DNA of 64,000 nucleotides from Thermoanaerobacterales bacterium (lineage in GTDB: Bacteria; Bacillota; Desulfotomaculia; Desulfotomaculales; JASEER01), in contig JASEER010000002.1 of the NCBI GenBank assembly GCA_030019475.1, positions 43,346 through 107,345 of the forward strand, written 5' to 3'. The notes beneath the pieces were generated by a model. That model did not search any database and was not told where the DNA came from. It saw only the letters and a program-made list of their open reading frames with translations. Shown here piece by piece: positions 7,847-16,487 of the stretch. Positions within the stretch are counted from its first letter, which is position 1. Each line of letters starts with the position of its first letter. The translations under genes were made by a program, and so were the position numbers.

Positions 7847-8636
7847 TGTTTCTCCCCCTTCCCTTGAAGGCCGTAAGCAGCACGTATCCGACCACGCCGT
7901 CGTCCACAAGTTGCCGGCCGCGGTTGAGCAAAGCCTTTGTCTGTTCCAGGTCGATATCGAGGTCAAGCTTCTTGAAGGCCTTGCCCAGTTCCAGAAGGAG
8001 AAACCTGGCCCGGATGGAGGCCAACAGTGCATGCAGGGCGTCATGGCGGTCCAGGACGGTGAACCCGGAAAAACCGGCTGCGCCGAGGATCTCGAGGTAG
8101 GCGGGGACGGGAAGGGCGTCGGCGATGCAGGCCGCGCGAAAGAGCAGCCCCTTCATGTCGCCGGGCAGGCGGTCCTGGTCGACGGTCATATCGCTGATGC
8201 CCAGGACCCCGCCGGGGCGAAGCGCCCGGTACATCTCCGCGGCCGCCGCGGGCTTATCGGGGAAGGTGCAGAAGGCGCACTCGGAGATCACGGCGTCGCA
8301 GGATCCACCAGGGACCGGCAGTTTTTCCGCGTCCCCCCGGACGAACTCGACCCGCCCGTCAAGCCCTTCAGCGGCCGCTTTGCGCCTGGCCCGGGCGATG
8401 TTTTCCGCTCCCAGGTCGACGCCGATGACCCGGCAGCCGAAAGCCCGGGCCAGGTAAAGGGCGGTGGCGCCGTTGCCGCAGGCCACGTCGAGAACGGTGC
8501 GCCCGCCGGTCAGGCCGAGCAGTTCGCCGAGTTCCCTCGTGAGGCCGAGTCCTCCGGGATGGAAGCTTTCTCCCAGGAGCATCCGCGCCAGGTCATGCTC
8601 GTAGAGGTTCACGCAGGCGCACTTGAAATTATCCAT
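7839..8636 (-). CDS. Class I SAM-dependent methyltransferase (ArsM-like)
   Basis: A 265-residue protein with motif I TVLDVACGNGATALYLA, the acidic GVDLGAENI, VRGDAEKLPV and LRPGGVLGISDM, the Rossmann core of small-molecule methyltransferases such as ArsM and UbiE. Extra cysteines (FKCACVN at the N-terminus, SECAFCTFPDK after motif III) suggest a soft-metalloid or thiol substrate. The ATG at 8636 is chosen because it overlaps the upstream gene by eight bases, as the next pair does; an ATG at 8654 is possible. Co-transcription with selD suggests selenium, arsenic or sulfur methylation. Substrate unproven. Confidence 0.82.
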   Translation of the reverse strand: MDNFKCACVNLYEHDLARMLLGESFHPGGLGLTRELGELLGLTGGRTVLDVACGNGATALYLARAFGCRVIGVDLGAENIARARRKAAAEGLDGRVEFVRGDAEKLPVPGGSCDAVISECAFCTFPDKPAAAAEMYRALRPGGVLGISDMTVDQDRLPGDMKGLLFRAACIADALPVPAYLEILGAAGFSGFTVLDRHDALHALLASIRARFLLLELGKAFKKLDLDIDLEQTKALLNRGRQLVDDGVVGYVLLTAFKGRGRNNG

Positions 8637-9996
8637 CCGACCTACCCCGTTCAAGATTGTTATAGACGCAAAAGGGGACGATGCGGCCGTCGGGCAGGAG
8701 CTGGTGGATGCAGCACTTCTTTGCCCGCTTGAGGTCGAAACTGTGGCGGTCCATCAAGGCGTGCACACCGACCATCGTGATCGCATCCTCCAGCTCTTTC
8801 AACACTTCGGGGGCGACCCCGCAACAGCAGGCGAAGTCTTTCAGTGTCCGGTCCGACCCGGGGGTGGCGCCGGCCGACCAGAGGTTTTCGAGAGCCGCCT
8901 GCGTCAGGGGGTCGAGGTTGGTGATGATCCGGTTCTTGAAGTAATCAAGGTAGTCGTCGACGTTGATCAGCCGGGGCAGGGTTGTGACCCCGTCATCGCT
9001 GTTGTAAACGTAAGTGACGCTGAAACAGGTCGGGAACGGGCAGGGAACGGGAATGAAGTCCCTCCGGGTGAGCAGGCCTCCGGTTTGCTCCTCGACGGCC
9101 CGGAGCACATCCGGAAGGGTGATCCTTTGGGTCGGCGTGAACGGCGGAAGATAACGCCCCGTGCAGGCCGCCGGCTGGAAGATCACACCCCTGATCCGGG
9201 GGTGCTCGATGGCGAAGCGGGTGATTTCTCCGATCTCGCCGTCGTTGACCCCCTCCACGACGGTTACGGCGAGTACGATGGTGAAGCCGTGAGAGGCCAG
9301 GCGGTCCACGGCCTTCATCTTGTCGGCGGCGAGGTCGCGCCCGCGGATCAGTTCGTAGGTCGCCGGCCGGAAGCCGTCGAATTGCAGGTAGACGCTCGGC
9401 TTGAGTTCGGCCAGACGCTCGACGAAGTCCGGGTCGCGGGCGATGCGCAGGCCGTTGGTGTTCAACTGCACGGTCCCGATGCCCATGTCCCGCGCGGCTG
9501 TGATGACGGCGAACAGTTCCGGGTGCAATGTGGGTTCGCCGCCGCTGATCTGGACGACCTCGGGTGAACCCTCGGCCGTACGGTACCGGGAGAGCATTTC
9601 ACGCACCGTGGCCAACGGCACGTGGCGCACCGGGGCGGCGCCGGCCGCGGCGAAACAGACGGGGCATTCCAGGTCGCAGGCGTTGGTGATTTCGACCAGC
9701 GCCAGGCAGGTGTGCTGCTGGTGTTCGGGGCAAAGGCCGCAGTCGTGCGGGCAGCCCCGGGCCGTGCGGGAATGGAACCCGGCCGGGACGGCCCCCGGCT
9801 TGTTAAACATCAGGCTGAACCGGTAATGCTCCAGGTCGGACGACACCAGGGCCTCCGAATGGCCATGATCGGGGCAAAACTTGCGGAAGAAAACGCGGTT
9901 GTCCCGTACCAGGACGTCGGCGTCGACCAACCGCCCGCAGACGGGACAGAGGCTCCGGGCCACCTCCAGGAAAACCTCGGACCGGTTTTGCCTCAT
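8629..9996 (-). CDS. Radical SAM protein, MJ0619/Tes-like
   Basis: A 455-residue protein. The N-terminus has CPVCG and KFCPDHGH, a zinc-binding-like region seen in the MJ0619/tetraether-synthase group, then CPHDCGLCPEHQQHTC, and the radical SAM cluster motif CDLECPVC (CxxxCxxC) with ISGGEPTLH following. Further cysteines near the C-terminus (FACCCG, KKCCIH, PFCVYN) may bind another cluster. Relatives join or methylate unactivated carbons. The ATG at 9996 has GGGGGGAGAGG upstream. It sits between selD and the methyltransferase, 58 bases after selD. The reaction is unknown. Confidence 0.85.
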   Translation of the reverse strand: MRQNRSEVFLEVARSLCPVCGRLVDADVLVRDNRVFFRKFCPDHGHSEALVSSDLEHYRFSLMFNKPGAVPAGFHSRTARGCPHDCGLCPEHQQHTCLALVEITNACDLECPVCFAAAGAAPVRHVPLATVREMLSRYRTAEGSPEVVQISGGEPTLHPELFAVITAARDMGIGTVQLNTNGLRIARDPDFVERLAELKPSVYLQFDGFRPATYELIRGRDLAADKMKAVDRLASHGFTIVLAVTVVEGVNDGEIGEITRFAIEHPRIRGVIFQPAACTGRYLPPFTPTQRITLPDVLRAVEEQTGGLLTRRDFIPVPCPFPTCFSVTYVYNSDDGVTTLPRLINVDDYLDYFKNRIITNLDPLTQAALENLWSAGATPGSDRTLKDFACCCGVAPEVLKELEDAITMVGVHALMDRHSFDLKRAKKCCIHQLLPDGRIVPFCVYNNLERGRSDG

Positions 9997-10054
9997 CGCT
10001 TCCTCTCCCCCCAATTCTTTGAGAACTAACCGGCGAGCCTTAAGGCTGACCCGG

Positions 10055-11110
10055 TCACTCCCGCCCGGTAACCTGCAGGCGGCCCTTCTCAGAGGTGAAA
10101 ACGCCGATCACCGCCGCCGGCACTCCCTCCGCGCGCAGCGCCGCCAGCAGCCTGTCGGCCTTCTCTTCGCCGATCGCCATCAAGAGCCCGCCCGAGGTCT
10201 GCGGGTCGCAGAGGAGCAGCTTCATTTCCCGCTCCAGTCCGTCATCCCACTCCATGCGGTCGCGCAGGTAGCGGAGGTTGTGGTGCGTCCCCGCCGGCAC
10301 CACGCCGGCCTCGATCAGGGCAGAGGCGCCTTCGATGACCGGGACACGGGAGGCCCAGAGACGTACGCCGACCTCCCCCCCGCCCAGCATCTCCCGCAGG
10401 TGGCCGAGCAGCCCGAAACCGGTGACGTCGGTGCAGGCGTGGACCCCGACGCGGGTCATGACTGCGGCGGCCTTGTCATTCAGGGCGGTCATTATCCGGA
10501 CGACACGGTCAACCAAACCCGGCTCCGCCATCTGTCTGTCGATACCGGTGGTGATGGCTCCCGTCCCCAACGGCTTGGTCAGGACCAGCAGGTCCCCGGG
10601 CCGAGCTCCGGTGCGCCGGACGAGGCGTCGCGGGTCGACGGTCCCGGTGACGGCCAGACCGTACTTGGGGGCGTTATCGGCAATCGAGTGGCCGCCGGCG
10701 ATGGTGACCCCGGCCTCGGCGGCCTTGTTCGCCCCGCCCTTGAGGATGGTCTCCAGAACCGAGAGAGGGAGGGATTGATTGGGAAAGCCCACGAGGTTTA
10801 GCGCCATAACCGGCCTGCCCCCCATGGCGTAGACGTCGCTGAGGGCGTTGGCCGCGGCGACCTGCCCGAAGACGTAGGGGTCGTTCACTACGGGTGTGAT
10901 ATAGTCCACCGTCTGGATTACGGCCAGATCTTCCGATAACCGTAAGACGGCGGCGTCGTCCCGGAGGTTGGTAAGGATGCGCGGATCACTGATGGAGGGC
11001 AGGACTTTGAGTACGCGTTCCAGGTCCGCCGGACCCATCTTGCATGCTCAGCCGGAACCGGGGGAGTACGAAGTGAGGTTGATGTTCGTAAGGATATCGT
11101 TCATGTTCAT
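10055..11110 (-). CDS. selD: Selenide, water dikinase SelD with selenocysteine at the active site
   Basis: SelD makes selenophosphate from selenide and ATP for selenocysteine and selenouridine synthesis. From the ATG at 11110 the sequence reads LTSYSPGSG, UGA (11048-11050), ACK, MGPADLERVL and then a complete SelD: DDAAVL, the GGRPVMALNLVGFP core, AGGHSI and CDPQTSGGLL. The UGA (residue 21; 19 if the ATG at 11104 is used) falls exactly at the catalytic Cys/Sec of the family, before the conserved lysine. A hairpin with GGTCC/GGACC arms follows it. The total, 351 residues, matches SelD; starting after the UGA would lose the catalytic site. Confidence 0.93.
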
Positions 11111-11170
11111 CCACTTCTTCCATCTTCCGGAGCCTGACGGTGGTCATTTACATCGTAGCCTTGCGGCCGC

Positions 11171-11195
11171 TATAATGCAAATATATAGTTTGCAT
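11171..11195. promoter_or_regulatory. LysR-type operator between selD and the LysR gene
   Basis: A perfect inverted repeat ATGCAAA-7 bases-TTTGCAT (11175-11195), containing the T-N11-A form expected for LysR-type binding, lies in an AT-rich divergent intergenic region. A TATAAT overlaps it on the plus strand (11171-11176) and another TATAAT is on the minus strand (11218-11213). It probably controls the selD operon and autoregulates the LysR gene. Confidence 0.6.
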
Positions 11196-11243
11196 ATTAC
11201 CTATGCACTGAGATTATAACAAAGGCGAGCGGAAGGTGATTTT

Positions 11244-12098
11244 ATCCGCCTCGAACCCCTTTACTACTTCTACCTGGTCGCCCGGCGCCAAAGCTTCTCC
11301 CGCGCCGCCGAAGAGATGCACCTCTCGCAGCCGGCCGTCTCGCGGCAGGTCGCCAACCTGGAGGCCGACCTGGGCGTGAAGCTCTTCGTGCGGAACTCCC
11401 GGTCCATCGCCCTTACCGATGCGGGGGAGTGCCTCTACCGGCACGTCGACCAGATGATGGACCTGGTGGAGCAGGCGAAGAAGTTGATCTCGCAGATGGC
11501 CGATCTGGAACATGGGCGAGTGGCCGTGGGGGTTTGCGGTCTGGTCGGGACGTATATCCTGCCGCGCGTCCTGGCGCGCTTTAGCCAAAGCCACCCCGGT
11601 ATCCAGGTTAGCCTGATGTTTGCCGGGGAGAGCCGGGTGTGCCGGATGGTCGGGGCCGGAGAGATCGACCTGGGCGTCATCGCCGGCGGAATGCCGGCCC
11701 CCGGCCTTCATCTGGAGCCTGTGCTGCGCGACAGGCTGGTAGTGGTGGCCCCGGCCGGGGCCTCGCCCCCGGTCGTTTTCACCCTTGGTCCCGACACCGC
11801 GGTCGGCAGGCTGGTCCGTGAACGCGAGGCATCGAGCGGGAACAGGATCGAGGTCGTAGACCACGTGGAAACGCTTAAAGCCATGGTTGCCGCCGGGCTG
11901 GGTAAGGGTTACGTGCCCGGTTTCGCCGTAGGGTCCGATTCCGGTTTTGTCTCCCCGAAGGGTGCCTGTGACATCCCCTTTGATATTAACCTGGTGTGGC
12001 CGAAGAACCGGTATAACAATCCGGCAACGCTGGTCCTGGCCAGCTTCTTACAGAAATACTTCGCTGATGTGCGGCGCGGCACTCAACCATTCTCTTAG
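11244..12098 (+). CDS. LysR family regulator, probably of selenium metabolism; non-standard start
   Basis: A LysR winged helix (LYYFYLVARRQSFSRAAEEMHLSQPAVSRQVANLE) is followed by a periplasmic-binding-like effector domain (GLVGTYILPRVLARF, DLGVIAGG). The conserved start of the family lies at RLEPLYYF, but that frame has no ATG, GTG or TTG between the stop at 11217 and the ATG at 11316, which would remove half of the DNA-binding domain. GGAAGGTGA stands four bases before an ATC at 11244, so ATC initiation is the best guess. Divergent from the selD operon; LysR regulators of selenium genes are known in related anaerobes. Confidence 0.8.
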   Translation: MRLEPLYYFYLVARRQSFSRAAEEMHLSQPAVSRQVANLEADLGVKLFVRNSRSIALTDAGECLYRHVDQMMDLVEQAKKLISQMADLEHGRVAVGVCGLVGTYILPRVLARFSQSHPGIQVSLMFAGESRVCRMVGAGEIDLGVIAGGMPAPGLHLEPVLRDRLVVVAPAGASPPVVFTLGPDTAVGRLVREREASSGNRIEVVDHVETLKAMVAAGLGKGYVPGFAVGSDSGFVSPKGACDIPFDINLVWPKNRYNNPATLVLASFLQKYFADVRRGTQPFS

Positions 12099-12108
12099 CA
12101 CGTAAGAA

Positions 12109-12132
12109 CGGGGGCTCGCTGTCAAGCCCCCG
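12109..12132. terminator. Hairpin between convergent LysR and DUF1540 genes
   Basis: An 8-bp perfect stem (CGGGGGCT and AGCCCCCG) with an eight-base loop directly after the LysR stop and before the end of the convergent DUF1540 gene. No long T-tract on either strand, so termination may be weak. Confidence 0.45.
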
Positions 12133-12163
12133 CTGCCTTGATGCGGTTTCAATAAAGGAAAGC

Positions 12164-12409
12164 TTAGAGGCGTTTGACGCCGTCCGCCGTGACCTGGTCC
12201 GAGCCGCGTTCGACGAAGGTCTTGCAGCAGGTCTCCATGCAGGTCTTAACGGGCGTCACGGGGGCCCGGCCGGCGTCCGGGGCGTCGAAGGAGTCGGGCT
12301 TTTGCGCGCCCAGGGTGTCTGAGGTCACAATGATCTCCTCTGCCACGCAGAGGTTGTCCTGCGACCAGTAGTTTCAGTTGTTGACCGAACAGCGTATACG
12401 AGCAGCCAT
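12164..12409 (-). CDS. DUF1540 selenoprotein (in-frame UGA at 12374-12376)
   Basis: From the ATG at 12409, with GGGGAGG upstream, the frame reads MAARIRCSVNN, UGA, NYWSQDNLCVAEEI, then IVTSDTLG and CMETCCKTF near the end (81 residues). This is the DUF1540 pattern: C-x-V-x-N-C, an aromatic pair, a further Cys, and a closing C..CKTF; the UGA stands at the second of the motif's cysteines. Downstream of the UGA, CGCAG and CTGCG arms form a hairpin with an eight-base loop, reinforced by outer CTG/CAG pairs, a possible SECIS. DUF1540 proteins are small, probably metal-binding; the function is unknown. Confidence 0.8.
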
Positions 12410-12701
12410 ACCTGAACCTCCCCGCATTGATGATGGGCTATTATATCCTTCCAGACCCGCCATTATCCACAAACCGGGGTTTTTCGCCAACAATCCGCCC
12501 CGCGGGAACGTTTCTTGTCGAAATTGGCGGCAGGAAATCCGGCTGGGACAGTGAACATAGTTTAGGTGTGCAAAAGCAAACGGATTTGGCCGGACTCCGA
12601 ACGTCAGGGAGGGGGTGCCGCCGGAAGCTTTTAAACCCTTTTACCTGAAGATGGCAGGCGTTTAGCGACTGGAGACTTATGACGAGAGGTGGAAGACAGC
12701 C
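12410..12701. other. Intergenic region without a recognised gene
   Basis: About 290 bases between the DUF1540 selenoprotein gene and the nucleoside transporter operon. It contains promoter-like AT-rich stretches and several GC-rich half-hairpins, but I recognise no riboswitch, tRNA or coding sequence. The last 50 bases include GAGAGGTGGAAG, the likely ribosome binding site for the TTG start at 12702. Confidence 0.4.
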
Positions 12702-13817
12702 TTGCTTAAATGGCGCCGTTTAATCCCGCTCCTGGTCCTCCTCCTTCTTGCCGCGGTATTCGTGGCCGGCTGCGGGCAGAAGAAGGATGAGGCCAAGACC
12801 CCCGCCCCGGCGGGAGAAGACAAGATGAAGGTCGGCTTTGTGTATATCGGCACTCCGGGTGACGCCGGTTTCACCTACGCCCACGAACAGGGGCGCAAGT
12901 ATCTTGTTGAACAGTTGCCGTATGTGGAAACCGAGGTCGTGGAGAACGTGACCGACGCCGACGCCGAGCGGGTCATCACCCAGCTCGCTGAGAAAGGCTG
13001 CCGGGTTATCTTCACCACCAGCTTCGGTTTTATGGACCCGACGCTCAACGTCGCCAAGAAGTATCCCGATATCACTTTCCTACACTGTTCGGGCTACAAG
13101 ACCAACGACAACATGGGGACCTACTTCGGCCGGATGTACCAGGCGCGCTACCTGACCGGGCTTGTGGCGGGCAAGATGACGAAGACCAACCTGATCGGTT
13201 ATGTCGCCGCCTTTCCGATCCCGGAGGTCGTCCGCCAGATCAACGCCTTCACCCTCGGCGTCCGCCAGGTTAACCCCGAGGCGAAGGTCAAGGTCATATG
13301 GACCAACAGTTGGACCGACCCGGTCGCCCCTAAGGACGTGGCCAACACCCTGCTGGACGCCGGCGCCGACGTCATCGCGCAGCACCAGGATACTCCCAGC
13401 CCGCAGCAGGCCGCCGAGGCCCGCGGCAAATACTCCGTCGGCTTCAACAGCGACATGGCTCCCCTGGCGCCGAAGGCCGTCCTGACTTCGGCCGTCTGGA
13501 ACTGGGGTCCTTACTACGTCAAGACCGTCGAGGAGATCAAGGCCGGCACCTGGAAGTCCGGCCAGTACTGGGGAGCGATGAGTGACGGCATCGTGGACAT
13601 CACGCCCTTCGGGCCCATGGTCCCCGCTGACGTGAAGCAAATGGTCGAGGCCGAGAAGAAGAAGATCCTCAGCGGTGAATGGGACGTCTTCACCGGCCCG
13701 ATTAAGGACCAGACCGGCAAGGAGCGGGTGGCCGCCGGCCAGAGGATGAGCGATAAGGAACTCCTGGAGTTCAGCTGGTTTGTGGAAGGTGTGGAAGGTA
13801 CCATTCCCCAGAGCTAA
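12702..13817 (+). CDS. BMP/PnrA-family nucleoside-binding lipoprotein
   Basis: A 371-residue lipoprotein: basic N-terminus, hydrophobic segment and lipobox VAGCGQ near residue 24, then MKVGFVYIGTPGDAGFTYAHEQG, the opening of the BMP family (Pfam Bmp), with ITQLAEKGCRVIFTTSFG and DVIAQHQDTPSP. These proteins capture purine nucleosides for ABC import, or act as autoinducer-type binding proteins. The start is a TTG after GAGAGGTGGAAG. It is the first gene of an operon with an ATPase and two permeases. Confidence 0.9.
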   Translation: MLKWRRLIPLLVLLLLAAVFVAGCGQKKDEAKTPAPAGEDKMKVGFVYIGTPGDAGFTYAHEQGRKYLVEQLPYVETEVVENVTDADAERVITQLAEKGCRVIFTTSFGFMDPTLNVAKKYPDITFLHCSGYKTNDNMGTYFGRMYQARYLTGLVAGKMTKTNLIGYVAAFPIPEVVRQINAFTLGVRQVNPEAKVKVIWTNSWTDPVAPKDVANTLLDAGADVIAQHQDTPSPQQAAEARGKYSVGFNSDMAPLAPKAVLTSAVWNWGPYYVKTVEEIKAGTWKSGQYWGAMSDGIVDITPFGPMVPADVKQMVEAEKKKILSGEWDVFTGPIKDQTGKERVAAGQRMSDKELLEFSWFVEGVEGTIPQS

Positions 13818-13878
13818 GGGATGGAGAGGCGCCGGTGGGGAACCGCCGGCGCCTGAAACTGTAAGGGACGGGCGTGAC

Positions 13879-15408
13879 GTGGACAAGTTTCTGGTCGAGA
13901 TGCGAGGAATCACCAAGCGCTTCCCCGGGGTAACCGCGAACGATGCCGTCGACTTCACGGTGCGGGCGGGGGAGATCCATGCCCTCCTGGGGGAGAACGG
14001 GTCCGGCAAGAGCACCCTGATGTCCATCCTGGCCGGCCTCTACCGTCCCGACGAGGGACGGATCCTGGTCGCCGGGCGGCCGGCTGTGTTCCGTTCCCCG
14101 CGGGACGCCATCCTGGCCGGCATCGGGATGGTGCACCAGCACTTCAAGCTGGTGGAGACTTTCACCGCCGCCGAGAACATTGTCCTGGGCGACGACCGCA
14201 CGCCCTTCGTCCCCCGCATGCGGGACATTGAGGAGCAGATCGCCCGCCTCTCGGCGTCCTACGGCCTGGCGGTGAACCCCCGGGCACGGGTCTGGCAGCT
14301 TTCAGTCGGAGAGCGGCAGCGGGTGGAGGTTGTGAAGATGCTGTTCCGGGGCTGCCGCATGCTGGTGCTGGACGAGCCCACGGCCGTGCTCACGCCCCAG
14401 GAGACCAGGGAGCTGTTCGCTACCCTGCGGCGGATGGCCAAGAACGGGCATGCCGTGGTCATCATCACCCACAAGCTGCAGGAGGTAATGGACCTGGCCG
14501 ACCGCGTCACGGTTTTGCGCCACGGGCGTGTGGCCAATGGCTTCAAGCGCGGGGAGTTTAACGAGCGGGACCTCGCCCGGGCGATGGTCGGCCGCGACCT
14601 TAAGCCGCCTGCGGTCCGCGCGCTGCCCGCGCGGGGGGAGACCGTGCTGGAACTGCGGGACGTCCGCGTGCTGAACGACGCCGGCCTTCCCGGCCTCCAG
14701 GACCTTAACCTGACGCTCTCGGCCGGGGAAATCCTCGGAGTGGCGGGCGTCACCGGGAACGGGCAGCGGGAGCTGGCGGAGGTCGTCACCGGCCTGCGGC
14801 CGGCGGTTTCCGGGCGGATTCTTGTCGGGGGCCGGGACGTAACCAACCAGGGCCCCAGGGCCTTCATCGCCGCCGGGGTAGCCCATATTCCGGAAGACAG
14901 GTTACACACCGGTTTGGCCGCCGGACTCTCCGCGGTGGACAACCTGATCTTAAAAGAGTACCGTGCCCGGGGGCCGGGCCACGGCATTTTTCTCAACCGC
15001 AAGGAGGCACGACGGCGCGCCGAGCAGCTGGTGGCCGACTTCGACGTCCGCCTGGCGAGCATCGACGCGCCGGTAAGGCTCCTGTCGGGCGGCAACCTGC
15101 AGCGCCTGCTACTCGCACGCGAGATATCCTCACGTCCACGGGTCATTGTCGCCGCCTATCCGGCCCGGGGGCTGGACATCGCCGCCACGGAAAGTGTCTA
15201 CAGCATCCTTGAGGAACAGCGGGGCCGGGGCGCGGCCATCCTCCTGATTTCCGAGGACCTGGACGAGATCTTCAGGGTAAGCGACCGGATCGCCGTCCTG
15301 TATAGCGGACGCCTGGCGGGGCCGGTGCTCCAGGCCTCCGCGACCGGCCATGAGCAGGTCGGGCTCTTGATGACCGGGGGCACGATGCGGGAGGTGGCGG
15401 CGGGATGA
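13879..15408 (+). CDS. ABC transporter ATP-binding protein, two nucleotide-binding domains (YufO/NupO-like)
   Basis: A 509-residue fusion of two ABC ATPase domains. The first has Walker A GENGSGKST and LSVGERQRVEVVKM; the second has a degenerate Walker A (VTGNGQREL) and LLSGGNLQRLLLAREI, the arrangement of ribose/nucleoside importers. The start is set at the GTG at 13879 since the open frame before it overlaps the intergenic region and lacks domain sequence. Its end overlaps the next gene (ATGA). Confidence 0.92.
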   Translation: MDKFLVEMRGITKRFPGVTANDAVDFTVRAGEIHALLGENGSGKSTLMSILAGLYRPDEGRILVAGRPAVFRSPRDAILAGIGMVHQHFKLVETFTAAENIVLGDDRTPFVPRMRDIEEQIARLSASYGLAVNPRARVWQLSVGERQRVEVVKMLFRGCRMLVLDEPTAVLTPQETRELFATLRRMAKNGHAVVIITHKLQEVMDLADRVTVLRHGRVANGFKRGEFNERDLARAMVGRDLKPPAVRALPARGETVLELRDVRVLNDAGLPGLQDLNLTLSAGEILGVAGVTGNGQRELAEVVTGLRPAVSGRILVGGRDVTNQGPRAFIAAGVAHIPEDRLHTGLAAGLSAVDNLILKEYRARGPGHGIFLNRKEARRRAEQLVADFDVRLASIDAPVRLLSGGNLQRLLLAREISSRPRVIVAAYPARGLDIAATESVYSILEEQRGRGAAILLISEDLDEIFRVSDRIAVLYSGRLAGPVLQASATGHEQVGLLMTGGTMREVAAG

Positions 15409-16487
15409 GCACCCTCGGGTGGCGCTTGCGGTGGGACAAGAAGCTGACCCCCTCCCCGTGGGCGGTCGTCCTCGTGCCGGCGCTGGCCGTTGTCCTGGCC
15501 CTGGCCGTGGGAGCGGTGTTCCTCATCCTTTCCGGCCGGGAGCCGCTTGCCCTCTACCGAGAGATGTTCAGCGGCGCTTTCGGTTCCGGTTACGGCCTGA
15601 GTGAAACCGTAGTCAAGGCCATCCCCCTGAGCCTGGCCGGGCTGGGATTGAGCCTCGCCTTCCGGATGCAGCTCTGGAACATCGGGGGTGAGGGCCAGCT
15701 CTACATGGGGGCCTGCGCCGCCACCGGGGTGGCCCTGGCCCTGGCGGGCCAGCCGGCCTGGGTGCTGCTGCCCCTGATGGTCCTGGCCGGGCTGGCGGCC
15801 GGGGGCGTGTGGGCCCTGCTGACGGCCCTGCCCCGGGCCTACCTCGGCGTCAACGAGATCATCACCTCCCTGATGCTCAATTACGTGGCCATCCTCTGGG
15901 TCGATTACCTGGTCTACGGGCCCTGGCGCGACCCGGCGGGCTTCAACTTTCCCCTGACGGCGACCTTCACGGAGGGGGCCGTCCTCCCGAGCCTGGGGGA
16001 CACCCGCATCCATGCCGGTTTGCTCTTCGCGCTGCTGGCCGTCCTCATTCTTTATGTTATTCTTGAGCATACCCGCTGGGGGTTTGAGATCCGGGTCATC
16101 GGGGAAAGCGAGCGGGCGGCGCGCTACGCCGGGATGAAGATCACGCGGAATATCCTGCTCGTTATGCTCGTCAGCGGGGCCCTGTGCGGCCTCGCCGGGA
16201 TGAGCGAGGTTTCCGGGCTCGCGCACCGTCTGCAGCCCGGTTTCTCTCCCGGGTACGGCTACACCGCGATCATCGTCGCCGTCCTGGCCCGCCTGAACCC
16301 GCTGGCGGTCCTGCCGGTAGCCTTTCTTTTCGGGGGCCTGCAGGTCGGCGGCTATATGGTCCAAACCGCCGGCGTGCCGGCGGCCATCGTGGCCATGCTT
16401 ACCGGAGCCGTCCTGTTCTTCGTGTTGGGCGGGGAAATCCTGCTGCGTTACCGGTTCCGGCTGGTCCGGGGAGGGATGGCAACGTGA
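15405..16487 (+). CDS. Nucleoside ABC transporter permease (YufP-like)
   Basis: A 360-residue membrane protein with about nine to ten helices; MQLWNIGGEGQLYMGA and YLGVNEIITSLMLNYVA are family signatures of the BPD_transp_2 permeases that pair with BMP-type binding proteins. The start overlaps the ATPase stop by four bases, and the stop overlaps the next GTG start. It forms half of the channel. Confidence 0.92.
   Translation: MSTLGWRLRWDKKLTPSPWAVVLVPALAVVLALAVGAVFLILSGREPLALYREMFSGAFGSGYGLSETVVKAIPLSLAGLGLSLAFRMQLWNIGGEGQLYMGACAATGVALALAGQPAWVLLPLMVLAGLAAGGVWALLTALPRAYLGVNEIITSLMLNYVAILWVDYLVYGPWRDPAGFNFPLTATFTEGAVLPSLGDTRIHAGLLFALLAVLILYVILEHTRWGFEIRVIGESERAARYAGMKITRNILLVMLVSGALCGLAGMSEVSGLAHRLQPGFSPGYGYTAIIVAVLARLNPLAVLPVAFLFGGLQVGGYMVQTAGVPAAIVAMLTGAVLFFVLGGEILLRYRFRLVRGGMAT

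Noticed and set aside
11316..12098. LysR gene starting at the ATG at 11316
   Set aside because: This would remove the first half of the conserved DNA-binding domain that is clearly encoded upstream.
12410..12701. Riboswitch upstream of the nucleoside transporter operon
   Set aside because: No purine, guanidine, TPP or other recognisable core was found; the hairpins seen are short and unpaired with a terminator.
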